Assembly: GCA_900554565.1 (NCBI GenBank) | Contig: USHX01000007.1 | Coordinates: 1 to 52,329, forward strand | DNA: 52,329 bases | Direction of reading: 5' to 3' | DNA from: an uncultured Clostridium sp. | GTDB taxonomy: Bacteria > Bacillota > Clostridia > TANB77 > CAG-508 | Shown here: piece by piece, positions 34,539 through 44,971 of the stretch | How the letters are laid out: every line of letters begins with the position of its first letter | Numbering within the stretch: the stretch's first letter is position 1 | Notes under the pieces: generated by a model | The model's input: the letters and a program-made list of their open reading frames with translations, nothing else | What the model was told of the DNA's origin: nothing | Database searches by the model: none | Program-made: the position numbers and the translations under genes

Positions 34539-35474
34539 TTATTTATTGTTTTTTTCATTTTGTAAATATCTTAATAATTGTAATTCATAATTTTCTCTAT
34601 TTTGTTTTACAACAGTATCTAATATAACTCCACATTGTGCTATTATTAGTGCAATTGTCATAATTCCTGTTGCTAAAATGGCTGATGGAACTTTTGTTAT
34701 ATAACCTGTTTTTGCAAATTCTACAATAACTGGAACTCCAATTATAAGTCCTATTATTGCAATTATTAATGCTGAAATCCAGAAAAATTGTCTTGGTTTA
34801 AAGTCTTTAAACATTTTTATTATTGTTTTTAATACTTTAATTCCATCTGAAAATGTATTTATTTTAGATTCACTTCCTTCTGGTCTTTCTCTAAATACTA
34901 TTGGTATTTCTTTTATTCTAAATCTTTTGTCTAATGCAAATAATGTCATTTCTGTTTCTAATTCAAAATTCGGACTCATTACAGGCATATTTTTTACAAA
35001 TGTTCTGCTAAATACTCTGTATCCTGTCATTATGTCTTTTAATTTGCAGTTGAATAATAGATTTATTGACCCCCTTACTATATTATTCCCAAATTCATGG
35101 AAGTTTCTCTTTATTTCTTGTTGATATGTTCCATTTGATAGTCTGTCTCCAATTGTCATGTCTGCTTCTCCATTTACAACTGGTTCAATTAGCTTATGAA
35201 CAAATTCTGCTGGATATGTGTCATCACCATCTACCATTACGTAAAGGTCTGCATCTATTTCTCTAAACATTGTTCTTACAACATTTCCTTTTCCTTGTCT
35301 GTTTTCATATCTTACTATTGCTCCTGCTTTTTTTGCTAGTTCTACTGTTTTATCTTTTGAATTGTTGTCATATACATATATGTCTGCTTCTGGTAATTCT
35401 TTTTTAAAATCTTTTACTACTTTTTCTATTGTAAGTTCTTCATTGTAACATGGTATTAATACTGCTGTTTTCAT
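34539..35474 (-). CDS. GT2 glycosyltransferase with C-terminal membrane helices
   Basis: A 311-residue DPM-like family 2 enzyme. It starts KTAVLIPCYNEELTIEKVV, with nucleotide-binding VYDNNSKD (about 32-39) and the catalytic VMVDGDDTYPAEFV (about 77-90). Two membrane helices (about 235-255 and 268-290) anchor the C-terminus. Such enzymes put a sugar on a polyprenyl phosphate. It is the last gene of the 17-kb polysaccharide operon and is followed by a terminator. The sugar is unknown. Confidence 0.85.
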   Translation of the reverse strand: MKTAVLIPCYNEELTIEKVVKDFKKELPEADIYVYDNNSKDKTVELAKKAGAIVRYENRQGKGNVVRTMFREIDADLYVMVDGDDTYPAEFVHKLIEPVVNGEADMTIGDRLSNGTYQQEIKRNFHEFGNNIVRGSINLLFNCKLKDIMTGYRVFSRTFVKNMPVMSPNFELETEMTLFALDKRFRIKEIPIVFRERPEGSESKINTFSDGIKVLKTIIKMFKDFKPRQFFWISALIIAIIGLIIGVPVIVEFAKTGYITKVPSAILATGIMTIALIIAQCGVILDTVVKQNRENYELQLLRYLQNEKNNK

Positions 35475-35515
35475 CTTTATTTTCCCCCTTATATTGTTTT
35501 ATATTATTTATAATT

Positions 35516-37282
35516 TTAACACTTATCTTCGTTTTTTGTCATAAATGGCATCATGATTATCAATGGTAGTGAATACACCATCATAAATACATATCTTAAG
35601 CTAAATGCAACTGGAGTTGCTACCATAATAGATACCCAACTTATTAAACATGGTAATAATACAAATATGTATTTTGTTTTTTTATTTATTATTAGTAAAA
35701 CACCTGATAATACTAAAATCCAAAGCACTGTTCCTGCTCCTAGAAAGTCTGGCTTCATAAATAATTTCTCAATTGATTTTCCTGTTAGACTTTTTATACA
35801 GTCTTTTCTTTCAATTCCAAAATCATTTTTTATAATATAAGTATCTACAAATCCAAATTTATTTTTTGTTTCAATACTCCAAAATCCATAGGTATCCATT
35901 AAATATGCTTTTACATATTCTGCAAAATTCTTTGGCAACATCTGTGCCCAAACTTTTATAAATTCAATTTTATTTTCTGTTAGAAACTCTTTATTAAAAT
36001 CCGGATCCCATTTTATTGAATCTACCACACATGGTTCATATTTACTTTTCCATTTTTCTATTGGTAATATTTTATTTAAAAATTCTTCTTGTTCTGGTGT
36101 TATTTCTCCATCATAAGTTATTGTTCTTGCTATTTGTTGCATAGGTATTGCAAGCGACTCTTCTGTAGGAGATATAATTCCTAATTTTGTATATATTGGT
36201 CCTTGTATAATAATTATAGCAATTACCGTAATTGTATTTACAATATTAAATATAAGCAATTTCTTTCTAGACCAAATTAATATTGCTATATACATACCTA
36301 TTACTATGTAAATTCCATTGTTCCTAAAAAATGCAATTAATATACTTAATATCACAAATTTGAAAATTCCATAAAAATGTTTTAATGGCTCTCCATCTTG
36401 ATTTATTATATCATATAAAAATAATGTCATCAAAAATATGAAACCGCAAAATAGTGGGTCTTTCCACATAATAATTGCATAAGCTGCAAATATTGTATTT
36501 GCAACAAAGAACAAATATGTTAATAATATATATTTCATTTTAATATTATGTTTTTTTAGCCAAACCAAGAAATATCCTATAATTCCTGACATAATTAACA
36601 TTTGCGCTGTTGAATACAACATTGTTCCTATATTATTATTGTTTAGCATTCTTCCTATTCTCATGAAGATTCCCACAAACATAGAATACAATACTGGATG
36701 ATGATTGTTGAAAGGTACATCTCCCCATCCTTGCACTATTGATGTCAATGAATCTCCAAGAACTGCTCCAGGTGCATATGTTAGCAAATATAATAAATAT
36801 GGTATAGCAACAAAAATACTACTTATAATCCAATATTTTATTTGTTTTTTTGTTGTGATTTTTTCTTTATCTATTATTGAAAATTGTGTATTTTTAAACC
36901 ATATTCCTAAATTTAATGTTATTAGCACACTAATTACAAATACAACTAAAATTTTTGCTATATCTAGCATTTCAAAACTTGAAAATGTATTTTCTAAATA
37001 ACTTAAACCTACATCTCTATTAAAAGTTATTTTAGATTGTATTGTAAAAACTATTGATATCAAAAGTGCATATATTATTAATGGAATAATTTCTTTTTTG
37101 TTTTTTAAATAGTCTTTATCTTTTATTAATTTATCCATTAATAACATTATTATTGAAACTACTATTACTACATATATTGAATTATTTTCTATTCCAAATA
37201 TTCCTATTCCTAATTTTGTTATTATCACACTAATAATAAATTCCAATATTAAGTTCTTATTTTCTTTAACTATTGTTTTCAC
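35516..37282 (-). CDS. Multi-pass membrane protein, DUF6020-like
   Basis: About 588 residues. The reading frame opens at a GTG at 37294, but a second GTG at 37282 has GGGGGA a few bases upstream and is the better start. About 12 membrane helices are seen, with a conserved-looking loop NNHHPVLYSMFVG (about 190-202 of the longer form) and an extracytoplasmic part around 385-480. The pattern fits the DUF6020 family of GT-C-like proteins found in polysaccharide loci; this is from memory. It overlaps the end of the preceding gene, so translation is coupled. Confidence 0.55.
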   Translation of the reverse strand: MKTIVKENKNLILEFIISVIITKLGIGIFGIENNSIYVVIVVSIIMLLMDKLIKDKDYLKNKKEIIPLIIYALLISIVFTIQSKITFNRDVGLSYLENTFSSFEMLDIAKILVVFVISVLITLNLGIWFKNTQFSIIDKEKITTKKQIKYWIISSIFVAIPYLLYLLTYAPGAVLGDSLTSIVQGWGDVPFNNHHPVLYSMFVGIFMRIGRMLNNNNIGTMLYSTAQMLIMSGIIGYFLVWLKKHNIKMKYILLTYLFFVANTIFAAYAIIMWKDPLFCGFIFLMTLFLYDIINQDGEPLKHFYGIFKFVILSILIAFFRNNGIYIVIGMYIAILIWSRKKLLIFNIVNTITVIAIIIIQGPIYTKLGIISPTEESLAIPMQQIARTITYDGEITPEQEEFLNKILPIEKWKSKYEPCVVDSIKWDPDFNKEFLTENKIEFIKVWAQMLPKNFAEYVKAYLMDTYGFWSIETKNKFGFVDTYIIKNDFGIERKDCIKSLTGKSIEKLFMKPDFLGAGTVLWILVLSGVLLIINKKTKYIFVLLPCLISWVSIMVATPVAFSLRYVFMMVYSLPLIIMMPFMTKNEDKC

Positions 37283-38576
37283 CTTTTCCCCCACATTTTA
37301 TCTTTTTAATATATTTACCTATTTTATCTGTATCTATCATGCAAAACATTCCACATAAAATTGCAAATACACTCATTGCTTGAATCTTGTTTGTAAACCA
37401 GCAATGTATTGTGGAATGGCCAGCAAAAACTACATACCATATATATGGAACTGTTGCTATACATATTAGTGATATTATATTTTTGACTTTTGAAAGTTTT
37501 TTATGGTATAAAATTATTCCAACTATTAATATTGCACTTATTGCAATTAATGAATTTTTCGCAACTGGTATAAAGAAATATCCAACATTATCTTTTATTG
37601 CATCAAATCTATTTACTGGTTTAGCTGCTGTTCCATTTACTCTAAATAATATTTCATTTATTGCTAATGTTATTGCATCTTTATTTAAAATGATTGATGC
37701 TACAACCCATTTAGTAAAGAACCATAGTCCATACCCTATTGCCCATAATATTCCTAACTTAATTATGAACAAAATTTGCTCTAATAATTTTTTATCTTTT
37801 TTATTTTCAAGTAAAACAGCTAATACTAATGGTATTCCTAGTGTAACTAATGGATATGTTAGCAAATCAAAAAATGTTGCTATTCCACCTATTACAAAAA
37901 ATAATAATGATACATAATTTTCTTTTTTCATTTTATATAATAACATTACTGCTATCATTGATATAAGTAATACTAAAAAAATACTACTATATTGTATAGA
38001 TGCTGGTATTAATGTTACAAACATTAATGATATTGTTATAGCAAATGCTATACTATATTTTATTCCTAGTTGCTTTCCTATCATTGAAAATACAATTCCA
38101 AGTAAAGCAAATATTATTATCACAAGTATATATCTTATTTCTGAATAATTAAAGAACAATAGTAATGGCCTTACTAAAACTTGTATTCCGTGCCAATATC
38201 TTGAATATTCGTGATTATTTATTACGCTATCACTTATAGCATTTTCTAATGATGATACACCTGCTTTAGATGAGTCTTCATAAAAAGAGTTTTCTACTGC
38301 ATTTTTTATATTGCTTTCCCCTTCTTGCATTCCTTTGTTCATAGCTATATTCAAGATTAACGCATCTGTATGTGTATCTAGAGTTGCACTTGCTGATTGA
38401 AATATAGGAGCATATCCTAATCCTTCATTCTTCAACAAAGCTACTGACTCTGCAACATGCCCCCTTATTCTTGTATTTGGTAACATATATGTTCCTAGAA
38501 TTAGGGCTAAAAACATTATTGTTACTCCAATGTAAATAAGAAAGTATGCTGATAATTTTTTTAAGACTTTCTTCAT
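37266..38576 (-). CDS. Multi-pass membrane protein of the polysaccharide operon
   Basis: A 436-residue protein with about ten hydrophobic helices. The first (about 12-32) is followed by a 100-residue extracytoplasmic loop (AESVALLKNEG to EYSRYWHGIQ). A large loop after the first helix is common in GT-C glycosyltransferases, but I see no decisive motif. Its end overlaps the start of the DUF6020-like gene, and it begins 1 nt after the small SMR-like gene. Probably part of polymer assembly. Confidence 0.5.
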   Translation of the reverse strand: MKKVLKKLSAYFLIYIGVTIMFLALILGTYMLPNTRIRGHVAESVALLKNEGLGYAPIFQSASATLDTHTDALILNIAMNKGMQEGESNIKNAVENSFYEDSSKAGVSSLENAISDSVINNHEYSRYWHGIQVLVRPLLLFFNYSEIRYILVIIIFALLGIVFSMIGKQLGIKYSIAFAITISLMFVTLIPASIQYSSIFLVLLISMIAVMLLYKMKKENYVSLLFFVIGGIATFFDLLTYPLVTLGIPLVLAVLLENKKDKKLLEQILFIIKLGILWAIGYGLWFFTKWVVASIILNKDAITLAINEILFRVNGTAAKPVNRFDAIKDNVGYFFIPVAKNSLIAISAILIVGIILYHKKLSKVKNIISLICIATVPYIWYVVFAGHSTIHCWFTNKIQAMSVFAILCGMFCMIDTDKIGKYIKKIKCGGKGENNS

Positions 38577-38577
38577 T

Positions 38578-38964
38578 TTATCCCCTTTTCCAGTTCATTA
38601 TTAACAAACCTATAATAATAATACTTGCTCCTACAATTCCTTGAATTGTAATGTTTTCTTTAAATATTACTTTTGAAGCTATTAATGTTAATATTTGTAC
38701 AATTCCTGTGCAAAGTGGTGTTATGTAGCTCAAATCAAACATTACTACCATTCTTGTATATAAGAAAAAACTTCCTATATAACATATAAATCCAAGTAAA
38801 CTTACAGCACTTATTCCAAAATTAATGTCACCTTCAACCATTGCAAATTTCCCTGTATTTCCGCCTAGTTTCATTAGTATAAGTCCAGACATTGTTAATA
38901 ATAAATAGATTCCTATAATTATAAATTGCATTTTCATATTTCTCCTTTTCTCTGTTTTTTCCAT
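38578..38964 (-). CDS. Small EamA/SMR-like membrane protein
   Basis: A 128-residue protein with four membrane helices (about 12-32, 48-68, 74-94, 104-123). VIFKENITIQGIVGASIIIIGLL at the end (shown here in part) is typical of the small multidrug resistance/EamA fold, which includes ArnE/ArnF flippases for lipid-linked sugars. In a glycan operon a flippase role is more likely than drug efflux; this is inference. Two possible starts exist: the first ATG has AAGGAG at good spacing and is kept. Confidence 0.65.
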   Translation of the reverse strand: MEKTEKRRNMKMQFIIIGIYLLLTMSGLILMKLGGNTGKFAMVEGDINFGISAVSLLGFICYIGSFFLYTRMVVMFDLSYITPLCTGIVQILTLIASKVIFKENITIQGIVGASIIIIGLLIMNWKRG

Positions 38965-38974
38965 TGTTTTCTCC

Positions 38975-40018
38975 TTACCATTTTATATCAATTTTTAGTG
39001 TTTTTGTTATAAATTTATATGTTAATATAAAAACTTTAAATAAGTGACATATGTATACTTTTCTTACTATTGCTAATTTCAAATTTGCACTTTTATTTTT
39101 TAAACAATATATTATTTTTGTATATTTTGTTTTTTTCCATTCTGGAAAATTTTCATTTAAAAATTCTAAATTTTTTTTGTATTCTTCACCAAAATTACAA
39201 TTATTTGCTCCTGAAGCCTTTAACATTAGCGATATTCCAAAATGTAAAAATGCCATTGATGATAAAATCTCCATTTTTTCATTGCTTTCATTTTCTTCAA
39301 CATATTGTTTTTTTACTTCAAGCATTGCATTTTGTATGTTTTCTATTTCTTCTTTTTTTAAAGTGTTCATTGCAGAGCCTTCTATTACCATATAATTATA
39401 TAAATATTTATTAACAAATGATATTTTTTTTGCTTTTTCATAAATCATACATAAGAACATCATGTCTTCTAATATTCTAGGTGGATTGCTTAAATCTTTA
39501 ATTTGCTTTAATAATTCTGTTCTATACAATTTGTTCCATAATGCTGTATTTATTGAAATTACTTCTTCAAAGTTTTTTCCATTTTCTATTATTTTATTTT
39601 CTTCATATTTCATTTCTTGTGATAAAACTTTATCATTTTTCTCATCAATTCTTTTAAATCCACATATTGATATATCAGCATTGTTTTTTGTTATATTTTT
39701 ATATAATTCTTCTAAAAAAGTAGCTTCAACATTATCATCTGCATCTATAAATGATATGTAAGTCCCTTTCGCTGCTTTTATTCCATCTATTCTTGCTTTC
39801 CAAACACCTTCATTTTTTTTGTCAATAATTTTTATTCTTTCATCATTTTGCTCAAATTTTTTTAAAACTTTTAATGTTCCATCTTTTGAGCCATCATTTA
39901 TGCATATAAATTCAACTTCTTTTAAAGTTTGAGTTAATAAACTTTCTAGTGTTTTTGCCACATATTTTTCCGCATTATATGCTGGAAGTATTACACTTAT
40001 TTTTGGTTTGTCTTCCAT
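38975..40018 (-). CDS. GT2 glycosyltransferase
   Basis: About 347 residues from the ATG at 40018, which has AAAGGTG upstream; the frame is open for nine more codons, but those overlap the preceding gene. The GT-A domain begins KISVILPAYNAEKYVAKTLE, with CINDGSKDGT (nucleotide binding), SFIDADDNVEA (DxD, about 92-102) and SICGFKRIDE. The C-terminal half is helical and basic, with no membrane segment. It is a cytosolic transferase that probably adds one sugar to the growing polymer. Confidence 0.85.
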   Translation of the reverse strand: MEDKPKISVILPAYNAEKYVAKTLESLLTQTLKEVEFICINDGSKDGTLKVLKKFEQNDERIKIIDKKNEGVWKARIDGIKAAKGTYISFIDADDNVEATFLEELYKNITKNNADISICGFKRIDEKNDKVLSQEMKYEENKIIENGKNFEEVISINTALWNKLYRTELLKQIKDLSNPPRILEDMMFLCMIYEKAKKISFVNKYLYNYMVIEGSAMNTLKKEEIENIQNAMLEVKKQYVEENESNEKMEILSSMAFLHFGISLMLKASGANNCNFGEEYKKNLEFLNENFPEWKKTKYTKIIYCLKNKSANLKLAIVRKVYICHLFKVFILTYKFITKTLKIDIKW

Positions 40019-40019
40019 A

Positions 40020-40367
40020 TTATTCACCTTTTTTCTTTTCATCATATTCTTTTAAAGCTATATAATGGTCTAGTTCTTTTATTTTTTCATTTAATGTTGA
40101 AATTCTAATATTGTTTATAAACGTTTGTATTAATAAAAATACCATTACAACTAAAAATACAAAATTTACAGGTGCTATAAATCCTAATTTGTTTGATATC
40201 CATTCAACTCCACCATAAAATATGCTCATTAATATTAAGATAATACTTCCTATCATCCAAACAACTGCATTTTCTACCTTTAACTTTGATTGTTTTATTC
40301 TTTTTATACATAAAAAACATGAAAATAAAGATGCTATTATTAATAAAATTCTTAGTGTTATTGTCAT
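40020..40367 (-). CDS. DUF2304 membrane protein
   Basis: A 115-residue protein with three hydrophobic helices (about 3-20, 34-54, 63-86) and a charged C-terminal helix. The segment VENAVVWMIGSIILI matches DUF2304 proteins (my recall of the family), which are typically encoded beside a DPM-like GT2 gene in surface-polysaccharide loci. That is the case here (15 nt). It presumably helps the transferase at the membrane. Confidence 0.75.
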   Translation of the reverse strand: MTITLRILLIIASLFSCFLCIKRIKQSKLKVENAVVWMIGSIILILMSIFYGGVEWISNKLGFIAPVNFVFLVVMVFLLIQTFINNIRISTLNEKIKELDHYIALKEYDEKKKGE

Positions 40368-40382
40368 TCTTATTTCTCCCTT

Positions 40383-41075
40383 CTAATTTTTTGCTTTTCT
40401 TGTTATTGCTCTAATAAATATTATTGAGAAAAACATATTTAGCATATATTGAATTGATTTTATTGGATTTAAGTAACTTTCTCCAAATTCTCTGTCTTTC
40501 ATTTCAACTTGAACTTCTTTTATGTTGTATTTCTTTTTCATCATATACACTAACGTATCTGGTTCAGGTGTTAAACTAGCATTTTTTATAAATTCTTCTA
40601 TTGTTTTTTTATTAAATGCTCTCATTCCTGATGTTGGGTCTTTTATTGTTTTTAATGTTGCTAATTTTATTGCTCCTGAAATTAATCTACTTCCCAACAT
40701 TCTCATAGTTGCTGGCTTTTTCTCAGTTACAAATCTTGAACCTATAGCAATATCGCAATTGTTTTCTTCTATCTCTTTTACTAGGTCTTTTAAGTATCTT
40801 GCTTCATGTTGTCCATCTCCATCAAATTGTATTGCAATATCATAACCATTTTTATATGCGTATTTCATTCCTATTTGTATACCACTAGTTAGTCCATAAT
40901 TTATTGGTAACGATATCATATTAAAATTATTTTTTTCGCATACCTCTTTTGTGTTATCTTTTGAACAATCATTTATAATTACATAATCATAATTTGTATT
41001 TTCTTTTATATCTTTTATTGTTTTTTCAATATTTAAAGCTTCATTATAAGCTGGTACAATTATTAAAACTTTCAT
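40383..41075 (-). CDS. DPM-like GT2 glycosyltransferase
   Basis: A 230-residue GT-A enzyme, a single domain without terminal membrane helices. It shows KVLIIVPAYNEALNIEKTIK, VIINDCSKDNT (about 31-41), IAIQFDGDGQHEARYL (the DxD motif, about 79-94) and DPTSGMRAFNKKTI (about 148-161). It belongs with the DUF2304 protein as a polyprenyl-phosphate sugar transferase unit. The stop codon is TAG. Confidence 0.88.
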   Translation of the reverse strand: MKVLIIVPAYNEALNIEKTIKDIKENTNYDYVIINDCSKDNTKEVCEKNNFNMISLPINYGLTSGIQIGMKYAYKNGYDIAIQFDGDGQHEARYLKDLVKEIEENNCDIAIGSRFVTEKKPATMRMLGSRLISGAIKLATLKTIKDPTSGMRAFNKKTIEEFIKNASLTPEPDTLVYMMKKKYNIKEVQVEMKDREFGESYLNPIKSIQYMLNMFFSIIFIRAITRKAKN

Positions 41076-41088
41076 TTTTTCACCCTTT

Positions 41089-43035
41089 TTAATTTATTTG
41101 ATATATATATTGACATCTTTCTGCATTAGAAAATATTGTTTCTAATTTAAATTCTTGTACTATATTATCTTCCATTTTTGAATAAGAAAAATAATATTTT
41201 ACATTTAAATTTTTCAAATCTTCATATGTTAAATATGCGACATATGAGTCTGCCCCAAGTAATTCAAATTTTGTTGTGTCTGACAATTTTATTCCTATAT
41301 GTGCAAATCTGTTGTAAACTTCATTGTATTGTTTTTCTGGATCTACTATATCTAACCATTTAAAGTTTGGATATGTGTTTACTCCATTTAAGCAATTCAC
41401 TCCATTTGCAATTAAATATTGGCCATTAAAATTGTTTTCACCAATCCATAAAGCTTCTTTGTCTTCATTATAAATTTGTTTTATTTCTTTTGATATGTCT
41501 GTTTTATTTATTGGTGCAATTCCCCTTACTATTGGATTTACTATTGCTCCTGAAATTACTGCAACAACACACATTGTGTATGACCATGCTTTTACATTTC
41601 CCCTTATTAAGAAATAAGTAATCAGAAATACTATTGGTAATAAAATTTCATATTTAATTGTTGTAAAAAATTCATTATATGATGATTGTTTTATTAGCAC
41701 ATATGATAATACCACTACTATACTTGATATTACTATTCCTTGTGTTTTGGAAATTTTATTTTTTCCTTCTACTTTTTGTATCATTATAATAGATAATAAG
41801 GTTCCAATTATTCCTAATACAACATGAGTTCTTTGTGCAGGTGAAAAGTACATTAAAGTTATTTTAGCTAATATAGTTTTAAATCCTACAAATTCCCAAA
41901 TTAAATATACTGCATATAAGGCTATTAAACCTATTATTAATCCAAAATCTTTTTTGCTTTTTTCTTCTTTTATTTCACCTAAATATAATACAATAAGTAT
42001 TATTAATCCTGTAAATGAATATATATATGTACTTGGTTCACATGTATTTGCTATTCTATTTGTATATGGAAAAAATATATTTGCAAAATAACTTATAAAA
42101 TTATCTATTGTAAAGTTTCCACCTTTTTCAACTCTTGCTCCTGGATATACAGTGCCCATCATTACTTTTATATCATCTAATGAAAGTAATATAAATCTAA
42201 CAATTAATGCTAAAGATGCAACTATTGTTATTCCCATTAATATAAAATCTTGCTTTTTTAAATTTTTCCAATTTTTTATTAAGTCATTCAACATGAATAT
42301 TGCCATTAAAAATGCAAATGGCACTTGGAATGCTGGATATAACATAAATGCAAATCCTGGTAAGCATATTATAATTCCTAAGGCTATTAATAATTTTTTC
42401 CACAATTTCCAGTCTAAATTTTGCATATAGTATCCAAATAACACTATTACTGCTGCGCCATAAATATATCCATCAACAACAGCTGTGCTTAACCACCACA
42501 TCATAGCTGGTGCAAGTCCTAAAACTATTCCACCTATTAATGCTAATAAGTTATTATTATGAGTAACTTTTTTTACTAATTCTATTGAAACCATTAGTAA
42601 TGCTATCATTTTTAATACCCAATAAAATGAGAATCCATATTCTGTTCCAAATAGTAAAAATCCCCATGTTAAAGGTCTTGAGATTGCAACAATATCTGTT
42701 ACTGGCGCTGAAACCATTAACATGTTACTTGTACCTTGTGCTATATTTTTATTATGTACTCCATATCCATCTTCATTCATTGATTGTCCTAGCATTGTTG
42801 CACTTTGTGTTAACCATTCATCTGACCTTATTGCTCTTGCTTTTCCTAATATTGTTGATTTTGTTTGTGGTTCATTCATGTAATGGCACCACATATCTAC
42901 TGAAGAAAAATTTATTTTTAATGCAACTAATAAAACAAGTGCTATTGCTGCAATTAGATATCTATATTTCATTATAAAATCAGCAATTTTTTCTATTATT
43001 TCATTTGTCTTTTCCACACATCTCTTTATTTTCAC
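41089..43035 (-). CDS. Multi-pass membrane protein, GT-C-like
   Basis: About 648 residues. The open frame starts at an ATG at 43053, but a GTG at 43035 has TTAGGAG at good spacing and is the likelier start. The first helix (about 25-45) is followed by an extracytoplasmic loop with KARAIRSDEWLTQS, then about 12 further helices and a C-terminal soluble part (about 510-650). The first-loop Asp-Glu pair fits GT-C transferases using lipid-linked donors. It lies between the double GT2 gene and the DPM-like gene. The exact family is not recognised with certainty. Confidence 0.6.
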   Translation of the reverse strand: MKIKRCVEKTNEIIEKIADFIMKYRYLIAAIALVLLVALKINFSSVDMWCHYMNEPQTKSTILGKARAIRSDEWLTQSATMLGQSMNEDGYGVHNKNIAQGTSNMLMVSAPVTDIVAISRPLTWGFLLFGTEYGFSFYWVLKMIALLMVSIELVKKVTHNNNLLALIGGIVLGLAPAMMWWLSTAVVDGYIYGAAVIVLFGYYMQNLDWKLWKKLLIALGIIICLPGFAFMLYPAFQVPFAFLMAIFMLNDLIKNWKNLKKQDFILMGITIVASLALIVRFILLSLDDIKVMMGTVYPGARVEKGGNFTIDNFISYFANIFFPYTNRIANTCEPSTYIYSFTGLIILIVLYLGEIKEEKSKKDFGLIIGLIALYAVYLIWEFVGFKTILAKITLMYFSPAQRTHVVLGIIGTLLSIIMIQKVEGKNKISKTQGIVISSIVVVLSYVLIKQSSYNEFFTTIKYEILLPIVFLITYFLIRGNVKAWSYTMCVVAVISGAIVNPIVRGIAPINKTDISKEIKQIYNEDKEALWIGENNFNGQYLIANGVNCLNGVNTYPNFKWLDIVDPEKQYNEVYNRFAHIGIKLSDTTKFELLGADSYVAYLTYEDLKNLNVKYYFSYSKMEDNIVQEFKLETIFSNAERCQYIYQIN

Positions 43036-43045
43036 TTTTTTTCTC

Positions 43046-44947
43046 CTAATCATTATACTTTACTTTTTCTGGTTTTATTGCACATTGATCATTATCTAAT
43101 CTTAAGTTTATATTGTAGTATGGATCACCATTTTTTAAGATTTTTTCCCATTTCTTTTGGAATCTTTCTACTTCACCTTTAAATCTTTTTTGCTTTTCTA
43201 AAGTATCTTCAAATCCCCTGCTTTTTGATTCATAATGTATAAATTGTACATATGGATTATAAACAATTAATTTTCCTTGTTCTCTTATTTTTAAGCAGAA
43301 ATCAACATCATTAAATGCTACTTCAAATTTTTCATCCATATTTCCAACTGTTTCATACATTTTCCTTGAAGCCATTATACATGCTGCTGTAACAGCACTC
43401 ATATTTTGTATCATTGCATCTTTTGAAAAATATCCATGCATGCCATGTGGAATATTTCTAAATACATGTCCTGCAACTCCACCTATTCCAATTATTATGC
43501 CCGCATGTTGTATTGATTTATCTGGATAAAATAATTCAGCTCCTACTGCTCCTACATCTTCTCTTTGTGCAAAACCTAACATTTCTTCTATCCAATTTGG
43601 TGTTATTAGTTCAGTATCATTATTTAATTGAATTATATATTCTCCATCTGAATTTGCAACACCATAATTTATTATTTTTGAATAGTTAAATCCTTTTTCT
43701 GGGTATTTTACTACCTTTATTTTGTCTTTTCCATCTATTTCATCATAATAATCAAAAGTTTTTTGTTCTTCACTGTTATTTTCTACTACTATTATTTCAT
43801 AGTTTTTATATGTTGTTAATTTTTTTATTGATTTTAAGCATACTTTTAGTGTTGATGCATAATCTTTATTTGGAATTATAATAGAAACTTTTGGATTTCC
43901 TTTTATTTCATAGTTAACTTTATAAGTTCCTAAAGTATTTCCACTAACTACTTCTCCTTTTAAACCAATTCTATCTATATGTGCTTGTACAGCTTTTATA
44001 CCAGCTTCATATGCATATGGTTTTGCTGTTCCGCCTGATTTAGCCGTTGATAATGCATGTACTCTCCAGTGGTATAATATCTTTGGAATGTGTATAATTT
44101 TTTTAGCTTTTTCACTCATTCTTAATATTATGTCATAATCTTGTGCTCCATCAAATTCACTTCTAAATCCACCTAGTTCTTCCATTAATTCTTTTTTGAA
44201 TACACTAAAATGACATATAAAGTTATTTGCTCTTAGTGTATCTGGCGCAAAGTCTGATTTAAAATATGGGTCATATCTTTTTCCACCTAATTCTTCGAAT
44301 TTGTCTTCATCTGTATAAATAAAATCTACATCTGGATTTTTGTTTATACATTTTACTATTTCATATAAAGAAAATTTTGGTAATAAGTCATCATGGTCTA
44401 ATAGTGCTATAAAATCACCTGTGGCTAATTCTAATGCAGCATTTGTGTTTCCAGAAATACCTTTGTTTTCTCCTATAAATTTGTATTTTATTCTTTCATC
44501 TTTTTTATAGATTTTTTCTAATTTTTCATTTTTTTCTGGGCTACCATCTGCTAAACATAGTTCCCAATTTGGATATGTTTGTTCTATTAAGCCATCTACC
44601 AATTCTTTGAAGAATTTTTCCGGTGTATTATACATTGGTATTATAATACTTATTTTTGGATTTATTTCAAATTTAGTATCTTTTTGTTTTTCTAATTCTT
44701 CTTCATTTGGTTCATTTTTATTTATCCATATTTGATAAAATTCTTCTGGTTCTGCTGCTGTTCCCATTATCATGTATCTTTTCATTTCTATCCATGTAAC
44801 TCTCCAGCCTTTTTCTTTTATTTTTGTTATTTGTTCTTTTACATATTGTTTGTTAAATATGCTTTTTACAAATCTATTGGCTGTTCTTAAATAGCTTCTT
44901 ATTTTTCCACCTTCTGGAAATAATTTGTCTCTTAATCTTATTCGCAT
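43046..44947 (-). CDS. Glycosyltransferase with two tandem GT2 domains
   Basis: A 633-residue cytosolic protein. A leader of about 90 residues precedes GT-A domain 1 (KISIIIPMYNTPEKFFKEL, LLDHDDLLP, about 97-330) and GT-A domain 2 (KVSIIIPNKDYASTLKVCL, IIQLNNDTELI, about 350-600). The second domain ends with FNDVDFCLKIREQG and QFIHYESKSRG, typical of rhamnosyl/galactofuranosyl-type GT2 enzymes. Bifunctional proteins like this build the repeat unit of rhamnose-rich wall polymers, in line with the rml genes nearby. The linkage type is not predictable. The stop codon is TAG. Confidence 0.87.
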   Translation of the reverse strand: MRIRLRDKLFPEGGKIRSYLRTANRFVKSIFNKQYVKEQITKIKEKGWRVTWIEMKRYMIMGTAAEPEEFYQIWINKNEPNEEELEKQKDTKFEINPKISIIIPMYNTPEKFFKELVDGLIEQTYPNWELCLADGSPEKNEKLEKIYKKDERIKYKFIGENKGISGNTNAALELATGDFIALLDHDDLLPKFSLYEIVKCINKNPDVDFIYTDEDKFEELGGKRYDPYFKSDFAPDTLRANNFICHFSVFKKELMEELGGFRSEFDGAQDYDIILRMSEKAKKIIHIPKILYHWRVHALSTAKSGGTAKPYAYEAGIKAVQAHIDRIGLKGEVVSGNTLGTYKVNYEIKGNPKVSIIIPNKDYASTLKVCLKSIKKLTTYKNYEIIVVENNSEEQKTFDYYDEIDGKDKIKVVKYPEKGFNYSKIINYGVANSDGEYIIQLNNDTELITPNWIEEMLGFAQREDVGAVGAELFYPDKSIQHAGIIIGIGGVAGHVFRNIPHGMHGYFSKDAMIQNMSAVTAACIMASRKMYETVGNMDEKFEVAFNDVDFCLKIREQGKLIVYNPYVQFIHYESKSRGFEDTLEKQKRFKGEVERFQKKWEKILKNGDPYYNINLRLDNDQCAIKPEKVKYND

Positions 44948-44971
44948 AGTTGATTCTCCTTTTAATTATTA